Assembly (NCBI GenBank): GCA_022791575.1
Contig: JAAVZI010000075.1
Location: forward strand, 1-53,534
Length of the DNA: 53,534 nt
Direction of reading: 5' to 3'
DNA from: Lachnospiraceae bacterium
GTDB taxonomy: Bacteria > Bacillota > Clostridia > Lachnospirales > Lachnospiraceae
A program made the translations under genes and the position numbers. Below are positions 25,688 to 36,026 of the stretch, piece after piece. The notes beneath the pieces are model-generated. The model made no database searches. It was not told where the DNA came from and saw nothing but the letters and a program-made list of their open reading frames with translations. Every line of letters starts with the position of its first letter. Position 1 is the stretch's first letter.

Positions 25688-26560
25688 ATGGGTTATTTAG
25701 AGGGAATTGTAATGGGAATTGTTCAGGGATTAACAGAATTTCTTCCAGTGAGCAGTTCCGGACATCTGGCAATATTCGAGAAACTTTTTGGCATGAAAGA
25801 ACCAGGAGCTTCTTTTGATGTTCTGCTTCATGTAGGAACTCTGGTAGCAGTATTCATTGTCTATTTTTCGGATATTAAGAAACTGATTATTGAGGGCTTT
25901 AAGCTTCTGGGAGATTTCTTTGTCAATATTGGCTTGTTGGTTATGAACCTGGCTGGCAGCAAGGGAACTCCATATCGGAAAGTGATTAATAGTTCCTATC
26001 GTAAATTCGTTATGCTGGTGATTGTATCTACGATTCCTACAGGAATCATAGGCGTGTTGATTAAGGATACGGTAGAGGTAGCAAAGACAGATCTGGTTAT
26101 TGTGGGAGTTTGTCTGCTGATTACAGCTTGTCTGTTAATTATCTGTGATCTGGCAGAGGAAGGGACGAAGAAACCCAAAAATGTGACTTATATAGATGCT
26201 GCTGCTGTCGGCATTGCACAGGGTGCGGCAACTCTGCCGGGAATCTCCCGTTCTGGTACGACGATTGCTGTATGCAGCAAGCTTGGTTTTGACAGAAAAT
26301 TTGCAGTAAAATATTCTTTTATTCTGTCTATTCCTGCCATTCTTGGTGCAGCAGTGTTAGAAATTCCGGATTTTATGGAAGATATAGAAAAAAGTAACTC
26401 CATAGGCCCTTATATTGCAGGAACGATTGCAGCAGCAGTCGTGGGTTACATCTGTATCCGTTTTCTTTTAAAGGTTGTCAGCAGCAGAAAAATGAAATAT
26501 TTTGCAGGTTATTGTACTTTGGCTGGAATTGCCAGCATTATTATACATTTTGTAATGTAG
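25688..26560 (+). CDS. uppP: undecaprenyl-diphosphatase UppP (BacA)
   Basis: The 290-residue protein has about eight membrane segments. The two conserved motifs are present: QGLTEFLPVSSSGHL at residues 13-27 (Glu17, His26) and PGISRSGTT near 179-187. It removes a phosphate from undecaprenyl diphosphate so that the carrier lipid can be used again in wall synthesis; more copies raise bacitracin tolerance. A central loop of about 25 residues (LAGSKGTPYRKVINSSYRK) is longer than in E. coli. AGGAGG precedes the ATG; ftsK/spoIIIE follows after 21 nt. Confidence 0.96.
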   Translation: MGYLEGIVMGIVQGLTEFLPVSSSGHLAIFEKLFGMKEPGASFDVLLHVGTLVAVFIVYFSDIKKLIIEGFKLLGDFFVNIGLLVMNLAGSKGTPYRKVINSSYRKFVMLVIVSTIPTGIIGVLIKDTVEVAKTDLVIVGVCLLITACLLIICDLAEEGTKKPKNVTYIDAAAVGIAQGAATLPGISRSGTTIAVCSKLGFDRKFAVKYSFILSIPAILGAAVLEIPDFMEDIEKSNSIGPYIAGTIAAAVVGYICIRFLLKVVSSRKMKYFAGYCTLAGIASIIIHFVM

Positions 26561-26581
26561 AAACATGCAGGAGGAGTTTTC

Positions 26582-29305
26582 TTGGCTACTAGTAGTAAAA
26601 GCAATACGAAAAAAAAAGTGAATACAAGATCCGAAAAGGTTCCGAAAATGACCGCAGAAACCAACGGATTTCCTTTTCGTGACGAAGCAATTTTGCTTGT
26701 TCTGCTGGCAGTTTCCCTGATTCTTTTGCTTGGTAATTTTGGATTGGCCGGGGGTGTGGATTCTGGAGGAAACTGGCTGAGTAACCGGATGAGAGGGCTC
26801 CTTGGTGTAACAGAGTATATTTTCCCATTTGTATTTTTTATAAGCGCCTGTTTTTGTATATTAAACAGGGGAAACCGGCAGATATATACGAAAACAGCAG
26901 TACTGTATCTAGTTATGCTGGATATAGGAGCCATTGTGCAGCTGCTGCGCGGCAGACAGTTTGAGAATTTATTCGACCAGGGAATGAGCTATGTGTTCTC
27001 CGGCGGATTATTAGGCGGAAGCATTGCCAGGCTGCTGTACTCTATCACTGGGTTTCTGGGCAGTCTGGCAATATTAATTATTATATTAATTGGCTGTATT
27101 GTCTATCTGACAGAAGTTTCTTTTGTAAAAGGAGTAGGAAAACGCAGCCGAAGGATGTATGAGGATACCAGGGAGGATCTGAAAAGGCATCGCAAAGCGC
27201 ATCAAGAAGCGCGGGAAGAGCAGAAGGTTGTTCAGAAACAAAGAATGGAAGAACGTGAGGAAGAACAGGAACGAAGAAGAATTCAGCGTGAGGCTCAGCT
27301 GGAGGAAGAGAAAGAGCAGAGACGAATCCGCCGCCAGAAGGAACAGCTGCGCAGAGAAGCGGAAGCCAAAGCCGCCCGTATTCAGGAGGAAAAGATTGCC
27401 AGTCAGATGGCCTGTATGGAACAGGAGCGCAGAGAACGAAAAGCTAGGGAGAAGCAATATGGCAAGACAGAATATGTCAATATTGGCAGCATTTCCGATG
27501 TAACATTGGATAAGCCGAAGAAACCGAAGAAAAATCGATATCAGAAGGATATTCATGAAGTTTTTATGGAGGATACTGCAATAGACGAAGCTGGTATCAA
27601 TCCGCAGGAAGAAGGTCTGACTAACTCCTTTACTATTCACCGCGGGGGGGAAGTCAGTGAGGTGCAGGTCAGCAGCAGCCAGCCTCCGAAGATTACAAAG
27701 ACAGAGCGTGAGCCTGTGAAGGGGCAGGATGCAGAATCAGAGAATAGGAAGAACCGTCCGGCAGCTGCCAGTATGGCTCAGCCAGAGCAGACGATTGAGA
27801 AAAAAGCGGATAGAGTTCAGCCAGTGATAGAAGCAGAATATGTAAAACCAGATATTTCTCTGCTGAAGAAAAGCAGCGGCGGAGAATTTGAATCAGAAAA
27901 ATCCCTTACCAATACAGGCATAAAACTTCAGCAGACACTGCAGAGCTTTGGCGTCCGGGTATCTGTAACTAATATCAGCTGCGGCCCGTCAGTGACACGC
28001 TATGAGCTGCAGCCGGAGCAGGGTGTAAAGGTAAGTAAAATTGTAAATCTAGCAGATGACATTAAATTAAATCTGGCCGTAGAGGACATCCGCATTGAGG
28101 CACCGATTCCGGGCAAGGCAGCAGTAGGAATTGAGGTACCGAATAAAAAAGCCAGTCCGGTACTGCTTGGAGATCTGCTCGATTCTGAAGAATTCAACAA
28201 AAACCAGTCTCCTTTAAGTTTTGCAGTAGGCAAAGATATTGGCGGAAGAGTAGTCGTGCATGATGTAGCCAAAATGCCCCATTTACTGATTGCGGGAGCG
28301 ACTGGCTCCGGTAAATCAGTTTGTATCAATACACTAATTATGAGTATTTTATATAAGGCTGATCCAGATAAAGTCAAGCTGGTTATGATTGATCCCAAAG
28401 TGGTAGAATTAAGTGTATACAACGGCATACCGCATATGTATATTCCGGTTGTAACCGATCCCAAGAAAGCAGCTGGCGCCTTAAATTGGGCGGTAACAGA
28501 GATGACTGAACGATATCAGAAGATGGCTGAAATGGGAGTACGGGATATGAAAGGCTACAATGCCAAGCTGGAACAGATTCCTGACAGTGAGGAAAAGCCT
28601 CCTTATATGCCGCAGATTGTCATTATTGTAGATGAATTGGCAGATTTGATGATGGTGGCAAAACATGAGGTGGAGGATGCGATCTGCCGTCTGGCCCAGC
28701 TTGCCAGAGCAGCAGGAATCCATCTGGTCATTGCCACCCAGCGGCCTTCGGTAGATGTAATTACTGGCCTGATTAAGGCCAACATGCCTTCCCGAATCGC
28801 TTTGTCTGTATCTTCTGGTGTAGATTCTCGGACTATTATTGATATCAATGGTGCAGAGAAGTTGTTGGGAAAAGGAGACATGTTGTTTTATCCTTCTGGC
28901 TATCCCAAGCCGGTCCGTGTTCAGGGTGCCTATATCAGTGACGATGAGGTCAGCCAGGTAGTTGATCATCTAAAACCCCAGAGTCAGGGTGTGGTAAATC
29001 AGAATGCTGTGGAAGCTATTGAAGAATGCATGAATCAGGTTCCGAAATCAGCCGCGGAGGCACCAGAGGACAATCAGAGCAGATTTGACGAATATTTTGC
29101 AGATGCCGGTAGATTTATAATAGAAAAGGAAAAAGGGTCTATTGGAATGCTGCAGCGGATGTTTCGTATCGGTTTTAACCGTGCAGCAAGAATTATGGAC
29201 CAGTTGGAAGAAGCAGGTGTGGTCGGTGCAGAAGAAGGAACAAAGCCGCGCAGAGTATTAATGTCTATGGAAGAATTCGAGAACTATATAGAAGAATATG
29301 TATAG
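26582..29305 (+). CDS. spoIIIE: DNA translocase FtsK/SpoIIIE
   Basis: The 907-residue protein starts with TTG, 6 nt after GGAGGAG. Four membrane segments lie at about 32-58, 74-95, 101-121 and 135-178. A long highly charged Glu/Arg coiled linker (about 185-300) and a poorly conserved stretch follow. The RecA-type motor has Walker A GATGSGKS at 572-579 and Walker [13 protein letters not shown]. The C-terminal winged-helix gamma domain (about 840-907, [20 protein letters not shown]) reads DNA polarity sequences. It pumps DNA across closing septa in division or sporulation. The start of fhs lies 10 nt after its stop. Confidence 0.95.
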   Translation: MATSSKSNTKKKVNTRSEKVPKMTAETNGFPFRDEAILLVLLAVSLILLLGNFGLAGGVDSGGNWLSNRMRGLLGVTEYIFPFVFFISACFCILNRGNRQIYTKTAVLYLVMLDIGAIVQLLRGRQFENLFDQGMSYVFSGGLLGGSIARLLYSITGFLGSLAILIIILIGCIVYLTEVSFVKGVGKRSRRMYEDTREDLKRHRKAHQEAREEQKVVQKQRMEEREEEQERRRIQREAQLEEEKEQRRIRRQKEQLRREAEAKAARIQEEKIASQMACMEQERRERKAREKQYGKTEYVNIGSISDVTLDKPKKPKKNRYQKDIHEVFMEDTAIDEAGINPQEEGLTNSFTIHRGGEVSEVQVSSSQPPKITKTEREPVKGQDAESENRKNRPAAASMAQPEQTIEKKADRVQPVIEAEYVKPDISLLKKSSGGEFESEKSLTNTGIKLQQTLQSFGVRVSVTNISCGPSVTRYELQPEQGVKVSKIVNLADDIKLNLAVEDIRIEAPIPGKAAVGIEVPNKKASPVLLGDLLDSEEFNKNQSPLSFAVGKDIGGRVVVHDVAKMPHLLIAGATGSGKSVCINTLIMSILYKADPDKVKLVMIDPKVVELSVYNGIPHMYIPVVTDPKKAAGALNWAVTEMTERYQKMAEMGVRDMKGYNAKLEQIPDSEEKPPYMPQIVIIVDELADLMMVAKHEVEDAICRLAQLARAAGIHLVIATQRPSVDVITGLIKANMPSRIALSVSSGVDSRTIIDINGAEKLLGKGDMLFYPSGYPKPVRVQGAYISDDEVSQVVDHLKPQSQGVVNQNAVEAIEECMNQVPKSAAEAPEDNQSRFDEYFADAGRFIIEKEKGSIGMLQRMFRIGFNRAARIMDQLEEAGVVGAEEGTKPRRVLMSMEEFENYIEEYV

Positions 29306-29315
29306 GAGGTTTATT

Positions 29316-30986
29316 ATGAAGAAGGACATTGAGATTGCCAGAGAAGCCGTTATGCTTCCGATTAAAGACGTTGCAGAAAAAATTGGTATTTCTGAAGATG
29401 ATCTGGAATTATATGGGAAATATAAGGCAAAACTATCAGATGACTATTTAAAAAAGATAGAACATAATAAAGATGGAAAGCTGATTTTGGTAACGGCCAT
29501 TAATCCTACGCCTGCAGGAGAAGGAAAGACGACAGTCAGTGTCGGATTGGGACAGGCTTTGGCAAAACTGAATAAAAAGGCCATTGTAGCCCTTCGTGAG
29601 CCCTCCTTGGGTCCCTGTTTTGGTATTAAGGGAGGAGCAGCCGGAGGCGGATATTCTCAAGTAGTTCCCATGGAGGACTTGAATCTGCATTTTACTGGAG
29701 ATTTTCATGCGGTTACAAGTGCCAACAACCTTCTGGCGGCGCTATTGGATAACCATATTCAGCAGGGAAATAGTCTTCAGATTGATACTAGGCAGATTGT
29801 ATGGAAACGCTGTATGGATATGAATGACCGTGTACTGCGCAATATCGTAGTTGGCTTGGGGAATAAGACAGATGGTGTGGTTCGGGAAGATCATTTTGTA
29901 ATTTCAGTGGCTTCTGAGATTATGGCAATTCTCTGTCTGGCCATGGATCTGGATGACTTAAAAGAACGGCTTGGCAATATTATTGTTGCTTATACCTACG
30001 ACGGAAAGCCGGTAACAGCCAGAGACTTAAAAGCAGTCGGAGCAATGGCGGCTTTGTTAAAAGATGCCATCAAGCCTAATCTTGTACAGACACTAGAGCA
30101 TACACCTGTTTTAGTACATGGCGGACCATTTGCGAATATTGCTCATGGCTGCAACAGTGTCCGGGCTACTAAGACAGCATTGAAGATTGCCGATTATGCG
30201 GTAACAGAAGCTGGCTTTGGCGCAGACCTGGGTGCTGAAAAATTCTTTGATATCAAGTGCCGTAAAGCGGGACTAGTACCGTTAGCGGTGGTATTGGTTG
30301 CCACGATTCGTGCATTAAAGTATAACGGCGGAGCAGACAAAACAGCTCTTTCCCAGGAGAATCTGAAAGCGCTGCAGGCAGGAATTGTCAATCTGGAAAA
30401 GCACATCGAAAATCTGCAGAAATTCAAGGTTCCAGTTGTGGTAGCTTTGAATTCCTTTGTAACAGATACCGAAGCAGAAATTGCTTTTGTCCGGGAGTTC
30501 TGTGAAAAGAAGGGATGTCAGTCTGTTTTGGCCCAGGTATGGGAAAAAGGCGGAGAAGGCGGTGTAGAGCTTGCCAGGCAGGTATTAAATCTGATAGAAA
30601 CCGAAGAGTCAGCATTTACTCCACTGTATCAAGAATCGTTGACGATTCAGCAGAAGATTGAGAAAATTGCCACAGAAATCTATGGTGCCGCTGCTATTTC
30701 TTATACACCGGCAGCAGAACGTGAATTAAAGAAAATCAGCCGGCTTGGTTTCGACCATTTTCCGGTATGCATGGCTAAAACCCAGTATTCGCTCTCAGAT
30801 GATGCTGGGGCATTGGGCCGGCCGGAAGGCTTTACGCTGCATATCCGGGAAGTTTATGCAGCAGCAGGAGCCGGATTTATTGTGGCAATCACTGGAAATA
30901 TTATGACTATGCCAGGACTTCCTAAGGAACCAGCTGCATTTGCCATTGATGTAGATGAGGAAGGAAAAATTACCGGATTATTTTAA
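29316..30986 (+). CDS. fhs: formate-tetrahydrofolate ligase
   Basis: The start is ATG 29316 with AGGAGG 6 nt upstream; an in-frame start 18 nt earlier would precede the ribosome site. The 556-residue protein has the P-loop [10 protein letters not shown] at residues 64-73 and [20 protein letters not shown], the substrate region. It makes 10-formyl-THF from formate, ATP and THF in one-carbon metabolism, including the methyl branch of the Wood-Ljungdahl pathway. folD follows after 52 nt and gives the next step, so the two work together. Confidence 0.97.
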   Translation: MKKDIEIAREAVMLPIKDVAEKIGISEDDLELYGKYKAKLSDDYLKKIEHNKDGKLILVTAINPTPAGEGKTTVSVGLGQALAKLNKKAIVALREPSLGPCFGIKGGAAGGGYSQVVPMEDLNLHFTGDFHAVTSANNLLAALLDNHIQQGNSLQIDTRQIVWKRCMDMNDRVLRNIVVGLGNKTDGVVREDHFVISVASEIMAILCLAMDLDDLKERLGNIIVAYTYDGKPVTARDLKAVGAMAALLKDAIKPNLVQTLEHTPVLVHGGPFANIAHGCNSVRATKTALKIADYAVTEAGFGADLGAEKFFDIKCRKAGLVPLAVVLVATIRALKYNGGADKTALSQENLKALQAGIVNLEKHIENLQKFKVPVVVALNSFVTDTEAEIAFVREFCEKKGCQSVLAQVWEKGGEGGVELARQVLNLIETEESAFTPLYQESLTIQQKIEKIATEIYGAAAISYTPAAERELKKISRLGFDHFPVCMAKTQYSLSDDAGALGRPEGFTLHIREVYAAAGAGFIVAITGNIMTMPGLPKEPAAFAIDVDEEGKITGLF

Positions 30987-31038
30987 GAGGTCCGATTTAT
31001 GACAGGAAGATAGGATACAGGAAAGGTAAGGTGGAAAT

Positions 31039-31884
31039 ATGGCTCAAATCATTGATGGAAAAGCAATAGCTGCACAGATTAAGGATGAATTAAAAGAGAA
31101 AACCGCAAAATTAAAAGAAAAGGGAGTAGCGATTGCCCTGGCTGTTATTCAGGTGGGAAATGATCCGGCTTCCAGTGTATATGTTAGAAATAAAAAGAAC
31201 GCCTGTGCTTATATCGGAATTCAATCACTCTCTTATGAGCTTCCGGAAGAGACTTCACAGGAAGAATTACTGGCATTGATTCAGAAATTAAATGCAGACA
31301 GTCAGGTGAATGGTATTTTAGTACAGCTTCCAGTACCGAAGCATATAGATGAAGATGTGATTATTCGTGCAATTAGTCCTGAGAAGGATGTAGATGGTTT
31401 TCATCCTGCCAGTGTAGGAGCTATGAGCATTGGACAAAAGGGATTTTTATCTTGTACACCGGCAGGGGTGATTCAGCTTCTGAAACGATCTGGTATAGAA
31501 ATAGAGGGAAAAGAATGTGTTGTGTTAGGAAGAAGCAATATTGTAGGAAAGCCGATGGCCATGCTGCTGCTTCGTGAAAATGGAACGGTTACCATTACTC
31601 ATTCCAGAACCAGGAACCTCAAAGAAGTTACGAAGCGGGCCGATATTCTAGTTGCTGCGCTTGGTAAGCCAAAGTTTATAACCGAAGATTATGTGAAAGA
31701 AGGAGCTGTTGTGATAGACGTAGGAATCCACCGCCAGGAGGATGGGAAATTATGCGGTGATGTAGACTTCGAACAGGTTGTGGATAAGGTCCATGCAATT
31801 ACGCCTGTGCCAGGCGGTGTAGGTCCGATGACCATAGCCATGTTGATGAATAATTGTGTGGAGTCAGCACAAAGAACAGTATAA
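31039..31884 (+). CDS. folD: methylene-THF dehydrogenase/cyclohydrolase FolD
   Basis: The 281-residue protein has the catalytic Lys of YVRNKKNACAYIGI near residue 54, ILVQLPVPKHI, PEKDVDGFHP and the NADP site VVLGRSNIVGKPMA. It interconverts 5,10-methylene-, methenyl- and 10-formyl-THF, taking up the product of Fhs. GTAAGGTGG precedes the ATG. There is no other Wood-Ljungdahl gene in the window, so the pair may serve ordinary purine and formate metabolism. Confidence 0.96.
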   Translation: MAQIIDGKAIAAQIKDELKEKTAKLKEKGVAIALAVIQVGNDPASSVYVRNKKNACAYIGIQSLSYELPEETSQEELLALIQKLNADSQVNGILVQLPVPKHIDEDVIIRAISPEKDVDGFHPASVGAMSIGQKGFLSCTPAGVIQLLKRSGIEIEGKECVVLGRSNIVGKPMAMLLLRENGTVTITHSRTRNLKEVTKRADILVAALGKPKFITEDYVKEGAVVIDVGIHRQEDGKLCGDVDFEQVVDKVHAITPVPGGVGPMTIAMLMNNCVESAQRTV

Positions 31885-31899
31885 AACAGAGGTGGTTAG

Positions 31900-33507
31900 A
31901 TGAATTGCAGGAAATGTGGGAAGAAAATCGAAGGCAGCCGGTTATTCTGCCCGTCATGCGGAACAGAGCAGATGGTTCCTGAGTATAACAAAATCGAAGA
32001 TGAATTAGTGGAAAGCATGGAAAAAATAAAAAAAGATACTAGAAATACTAACAGAACTGCAGATTCCAAACGGGATACCTTAACAGGAAGAGACGCCTTA
32101 AAGATCCCTTCTTTGACAAGAAGAGAATCCGCAGCACAATCCATGAAAAATCCAAGAAAAAATCTTTATGAAGAAGAATTGTCCCAGGAATCAGAAGAAA
32201 ATACGTATGATGATGAATATGATGAAATAGAATGGGAAGAGGAAGAATTTCATCTGGAGAAAAGAGATACTGCCAAACAAAGGCGGGTGAAACTGATTGC
32301 TTCCATTACTGCATTATCCCTGACAATTGTTGTTATTATAGCAATCATCATTGTTTTAGCGGTTAGGTCTTTGGGTCACAGCGCATATGATAAACAGATC
32401 GCTAACGGAGAAGAATCCTGGAAAAAGGGAGATTATGAAGCAGCGATTCCATTTTTTGAAAATGCCGTGGAAAAGGCAGGAGACAATATTCAGAAAGTAG
32501 AGGCATTAACCAGGCTTGCAGAGCTGTATATTGAATATGGAGATAATAACAGTGCAATTTACTACTATGAAAGTGCAGTGGAAGCCGGACGTATTTCAGA
32601 TGAAGATTTGAGTACACTGGTGAATCTATATGAGAGCAAAGCAGACTTAAATGCAATCCGCAGGCTTGCAGAGACCTATAGCAATAAAGAAAACGAAAGT
32701 TTGTTTGAAAAACACCTTCTGAACCAGCCGGTGTTCAATTACAAATCAGGAACTTACAATGAGCTGCTGACGGTTGATATTACAGCTGCCAATAATGAAC
32801 AGATCTTCTATACGCTGGATAATTCAGAGGCAACCCCTCAGTCCACCCCCTATACTGAGCCGCTGCAGATTGGTGAAGGAACTACAATTGTCAGAGCCAT
32901 TGCACTGAATGCCAATGGTTTAATAAGTGATGAGATTATTACCACCTATGAAGTATCTTTGGATACACCGCCTACACCGATTATTACGCCGGAGACAGGC
33001 AGCTATGCGGATACCAGTAAGATTACATTGAGAAATATTCCTACAAACTGCAAAGCTTATTATACGATTGACGGAACCGTTCCGACTGCAGAATCTATGG
33101 AATATACCGGACCTTTTGATATGATGCTTGGAAATTATGTGGTGATGGCAGTCTGCATCAATCAATATAGCGGACAGAGCAGTCCAGTGGCCATGAAGAT
33201 CTATGATTTAAGCATAGGCGGTAAAATATCCTATGCAGAATCACCAGGAAGAGTGATGACCCGGCTTCAGGAGATGGGTGAAGTTTTGGACAGTGAAGGA
33301 ACTATGGCCGACGGTGAAAAATGTATTCTGCTTCCGGCAACCGTTACAAAAATTGGTAATACCAATTATTATATTGTCAAACGGTATCAGACAACCAGTG
33401 CTGGCATGAAAGAGCAGGGAAGTGCTTATGCAGTTGATATTAATACAGGGGCAGCGTTCCGGGCAGAGGACAACGGTGCTGGACAATACAACCTGTCGGG
33501 ACTGTAA
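31900..33507 (+). CDS. zinc-ribbon membrane protein with TPR and chitobiase C-terminal-like modules
   Basis: The 535-residue protein has a zinc ribbon at the N-terminus (Cys3, Cys6, Cys17, Cys20), an acidic linker (about 90-120), one membrane segment at 131-155, TPR-like helices (about 163-275), and two CHB_HEX_C-type beta modules (FYTLDNSEATPQSTPYTEPL and YYTIDGTVPTAESMEYTGPF). The last part (about 440-535) looks like a small beta domain of unknown type. The ribbon would be in the cytoplasm and the rest outside. The architecture recurs in Lachnospiraceae; its role is unknown. It starts 15 nt after folD, with AGAGGTGG before the ATG. Confidence 0.8.
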   Translation: MNCRKCGKKIEGSRLFCPSCGTEQMVPEYNKIEDELVESMEKIKKDTRNTNRTADSKRDTLTGRDALKIPSLTRRESAAQSMKNPRKNLYEEELSQESEENTYDDEYDEIEWEEEEFHLEKRDTAKQRRVKLIASITALSLTIVVIIAIIIVLAVRSLGHSAYDKQIANGEESWKKGDYEAAIPFFENAVEKAGDNIQKVEALTRLAELYIEYGDNNSAIYYYESAVEAGRISDEDLSTLVNLYESKADLNAIRRLAETYSNKENESLFEKHLLNQPVFNYKSGTYNELLTVDITAANNEQIFYTLDNSEATPQSTPYTEPLQIGEGTTIVRAIALNANGLISDEIITTYEVSLDTPPTPIITPETGSYADTSKITLRNIPTNCKAYYTIDGTVPTAESMEYTGPFDMMLGNYVVMAVCINQYSGQSSPVAMKIYDLSIGGKISYAESPGRVMTRLQEMGEVLDSEGTMADGEKCILLPATVTKIGNTNYYIVKRYQTTSAGMKEQGSAYAVDINTGAAFRAEDNGAGQYNLSGL

Positions 33508-33514
33508 AAAAGTG

Positions 33515-33543
33515 TTGAAATTTGCAGGATAATGTTATAGAAT
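33515..33543 (+). promoter_or_regulatory. sigma-A-type promoter of the nfnAB-like operon
   Basis: TTGAAA at 33515-33520 and TAGAAT at 33538-33543 are 17 nt apart. The start site would be near 33550, just before the perfect hairpin at 33555. Confidence 0.7.
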
Positions 33544-33554
33544 AAAATAAGGCT

Positions 33555-33579
33555 GGTTTCCCTTCTTACAAGGGAAACC
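33555..33579 (+). promoter_or_regulatory. perfect 10-bp hairpin at the predicted 5' end of the nfnAB mRNA
   Basis: GGTTTCCCTT, loop CTTAC, AAGGGAAACC. No T-run follows on the plus strand, so it is not a normal terminator of the gene before it. It could protect the mRNA 5' end or be an operator. Read on the minus strand it also lacks a close T-run. Confidence 0.6.
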
Positions 33580-33614
33580 AAAAACAGGGAATACTAAATT
33601 TTAGGAGGATGTTT

Positions 33615-34505
33615 ATGTATAAGATTACTAGAGCCGAGACTTTGGCAGACAATATCTTTCTCTTGGATGTAGAAGCTCCAAGGGCGGCCAGATACTGTGA
33701 ACCAGGGCAGTTTGTAATTGTAAAAATGGATGAAAAGGGCGAGAGAATTCCTTTGACCATATGTAATTATGACCGTGAAAAAGGAACCGTTACTATTGTT
33801 GTTCAGGCTATTGGAAGTTCCACCGAGAAAATGAAGTACTTAAAAGCTGGAGATAGTTTCCATGATTTTATGGGTCCGTTAGGACAGCCGTCAGAATTTA
33901 TAAAAGAAGATCTGAACAGTCTAAAGAAGAAAAAGATTCTTTTTGTAGGCGGTGGTCTTGGAACTGCCCCGGTGTATCCGCAGGTAAAATGGATGCATGA
34001 ACAAGGAATTGATGTTGATGTCATTGTTGGTGCCAAGACAAAAGATCTGCTGATTCTGGAAGAGGAAATGAGAGCGGTTGCTGGTAATCTTTATATTACA
34101 ACGGATGATGGAAGCTATGAGAATAAAGGTATGGTAACAGACGTCATTAAACGACTGGTTCAGGAAGAAGGCCAGACTTATGATCTTTGTGTTGCCATAG
34201 GTCCCATGATTATGATGAAGTTTGTATGTCTTTTGACAAAAGAACTGGGAATACATACTATTGTCAGCATGAATCCGGTTATGGTAGATGGAACCGGAAT
34301 GTGCGGTGCCTGCCGCTTAACGGTTGGAAATGAAGTGAAATTTGCATGTGTAGACGGACCGGAATTTGATGGACATCTGGTAAACTTTGATGAAGCGATG
34401 AAGAGACAGCAGATGTATAGGACAGAGGAAGGCCGCGCATTATTGAAGTTCCGTGAAGGGGATACCCATCATGGAGGATGCGGAATTTGCGGAGGTGACG
34501 AATAA
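33615..34505 (+). CDS. nfnA: FAD/NAD-binding subunit, NfnA/SudB-type (ferredoxin-NADP reductase alpha)
   Basis: I use ATG 33615, 6 nt after AGGAGG; ATG 33609 abuts the ribosome site. The protein has 296 residues. An N-terminal FAD domain includes RIPLTICNY, the NAD domain has FVGGGLGTAPVYPQ, and the C-terminal cysteines (CGACR, KFACVDGPEFDGH, GGCGICGG) can hold a 2Fe-2S cluster as in PyrK-like proteins. With NfnB this subunit forms a complex moving electrons between NADH, ferredoxin and NADP. The last codon overlaps the start of the next gene by one base. Confidence 0.9.
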   Translation: MYKITRAETLADNIFLLDVEAPRAARYCEPGQFVIVKMDEKGERIPLTICNYDREKGTVTIVVQAIGSSTEKMKYLKAGDSFHDFMGPLGQPSEFIKEDLNSLKKKKILFVGGGLGTAPVYPQVKWMHEQGIDVDVIVGAKTKDLLILEEEMRAVAGNLYITTDDGSYENKGMVTDVIKRLVQEEGQTYDLCVAIGPMIMMKFVCLLTKELGIHTIVSMNPVMVDGTGMCGACRLTVGNEVKFACVDGPEFDGHLVNFDEAMKRQQMYRTEEGRALLKFREGDTHHGGCGICGGDE

Positions 34506-35890
34506 TGGATGTTATGAAGAAAGTACCTGTCAGAGAGCAGGATGCAAAAGTGCGTGCAGCGAATTTTGACGAAGTTTGTCTTGGATATAATCAGGAAGAA
34601 GCAATGGAAGAAGCACAGCGCTGTTTAAACTGTAAGAATGCCCAATGCATTAAGGGCTGTCCAGTTTCTATTGATATTCCTGGATTTATTGCAAATGTAA
34701 AAGAAGGTAATATAGAAGAAGCCTATAAAGTGATTGGTAAATCTTCGGCTCTGCCTGCAGTCTGCGGCCGAGTATGCCCACAGGAAAGCCAGTGTGAAGG
34801 AAAATGTATCCGCGGTATTAAAGGCGAGCCGGTTTCCATTGGTAAACTGGAGCGTTTTGTGGCTGACTGGGCAAAGGAACATGGAATCAAACCAGAGAAA
34901 GCGGATAGCTTTAATGGCAAGAAGGTTGCTGTCATTGGTTCCGGTCCAGCAGGTTTGACTTGTGCCGGAGATTTGGCGAAGCTTGGTTATGAGGTGACTA
35001 TATTTGAAGCATTGCATGAGCCGGGCGGTGTACTGGTATATGGAATTCCAGAATTTCGTCTTCCAAAAGAAGATGTTGTAAAAGCAGAGATTGAGAATGT
35101 GAAATCTTTAGGTGTTAAGATTGAGACAAATGTAGTAGTTGGACGTTCTGTTACGATCGACCAGTTGATTGAAGATGAGGGGTTTGATGCAGTATTTATC
35201 GGCTCCGGTGCTGGACTTCCTAAGTTTATGGGAATACCAGGTGAGAATGCCAATGGTGTATTTTCAGCAAATGAATATCTGACCCGAAGCAATCTGATGA
35301 AAGCTTTTAAAGAGGATTACGATACTCCAATTATTGCCGGTAAGAAGGTCGCTGTTGTCGGCGGTGGAAATGTGGCTATGGATGCAGCAAGAACGGCTCT
35401 GCGTCTGGGTGCAGAAGTACATATTGTATACCGAAGAAGTGAAGAAGAGCTTCCAGCCAGGGTGGAAGAAGTACATCATGCGAAAGAAGAAGGTATTATA
35501 TTTGACCTTCTTACCAATCCAACCGAGATTCTTGCAGATGAAAATGGCTGGGTCAAAGGCATGAAATGTGTGAAAATGGAATTGGGTGAGCCGGATGCTT
35601 CTGGAAGAAGAAGACCGGTTGTAGTCGAAGGCTCAGAATTTGAACTGGAAGTGGATACAGTAATCATGTCACTGGGAACCTCTCCGAATCCATTGATTTC
35701 TTCTACAACAGAAGGGCTGGAAACCAATAAGTGGAAATGTATTGTAGCTGATGAAGAAAATGGAATGACTTCTAAAGAAGGTGTTTATGCCGGAGGCGAT
35801 GCCGTAACAGGTGCAGCAACCGTAATTCTTGCTATGGGAGCTGGCAAAGCAGGTGCAAAGGGAATTCACGAATATTTGTCTAATAAATAA
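34505..35890 (+). CDS. gltA: NfnB/GltA-type NADPH oxidoreductase (glutamate synthase small-subunit family)
   Basis: The 461-residue protein has the Fe-S domain cysteines CLNCKNAQCIKGCPV and CGRVCPQESQCEGKCIRG, an FAD site VIGSGPAGLTCAGDLA and an NADP site VVGGGNVAMDAARTA. The family includes glutamate synthase small subunits, but in the pair with NfnA and with no large glutamate synthase subunit here, NADH-dependent ferredoxin:NADP oxidoreductase (Nfn) is the best guess. Nfn uses electron bifurcation to balance NADPH in anaerobes. Sulfide dehydrogenase (SudAB) is the alternative name for the same pair. A terminator follows. Confidence 0.9.
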   Translation: MDVMKKVPVREQDAKVRAANFDEVCLGYNQEEAMEEAQRCLNCKNAQCIKGCPVSIDIPGFIANVKEGNIEEAYKVIGKSSALPAVCGRVCPQESQCEGKCIRGIKGEPVSIGKLERFVADWAKEHGIKPEKADSFNGKKVAVIGSGPAGLTCAGDLAKLGYEVTIFEALHEPGGVLVYGIPEFRLPKEDVVKAEIENVKSLGVKIETNVVVGRSVTIDQLIEDEGFDAVFIGSGAGLPKFMGIPGENANGVFSANEYLTRSNLMKAFKEDYDTPIIAGKKVAVVGGGNVAMDAARTALRLGAEVHIVYRRSEEELPARVEEVHHAKEEGIIFDLLTNPTEILADENGWVKGMKCVKMELGEPDASGRRRPVVVEGSEFELEVDTVIMSLGTSPNPLISSTTEGLETNKWKCIVADEENGMTSKEGVYAGGDAVTGAATVILAMGAGKAGAKGIHEYLSNK

Positions 35891-35917
35891 TATGGTCTTT
35901 ATATCTGATTTTTTAGA

Positions 35918-35950
35918 AACAGCAGAGTGTAAAAGCTCTGCTGTTTTAAT
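35918..35950 (+). terminator. terminator of the nfnAB-like operon
   Basis: AACAGCAGAG pairs with CTCTGCTGTT around TGTAAAAG, and TTTAATT follows. Confidence 0.88.
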
Positions 35951-36026
35951 TCTCTACTTCACAATTTCTATATTATATGTTAAACTATTCATATAAAAGT
36001 ACCGTTTGGGGAATCGAGGTTATGGA

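Noticed and set aside
30987-31038. Possible THF riboswitch before folD
   Set aside because: The gap is only 52 nt and shows no fitting structure; the gap before fhs is even shorter.
33555-33579. Hairpin as terminator of the zinc-ribbon gene
   Set aside because: No T-run follows and the hairpin lies after the promoter of the next operon, so it should be in that transcript's leader.
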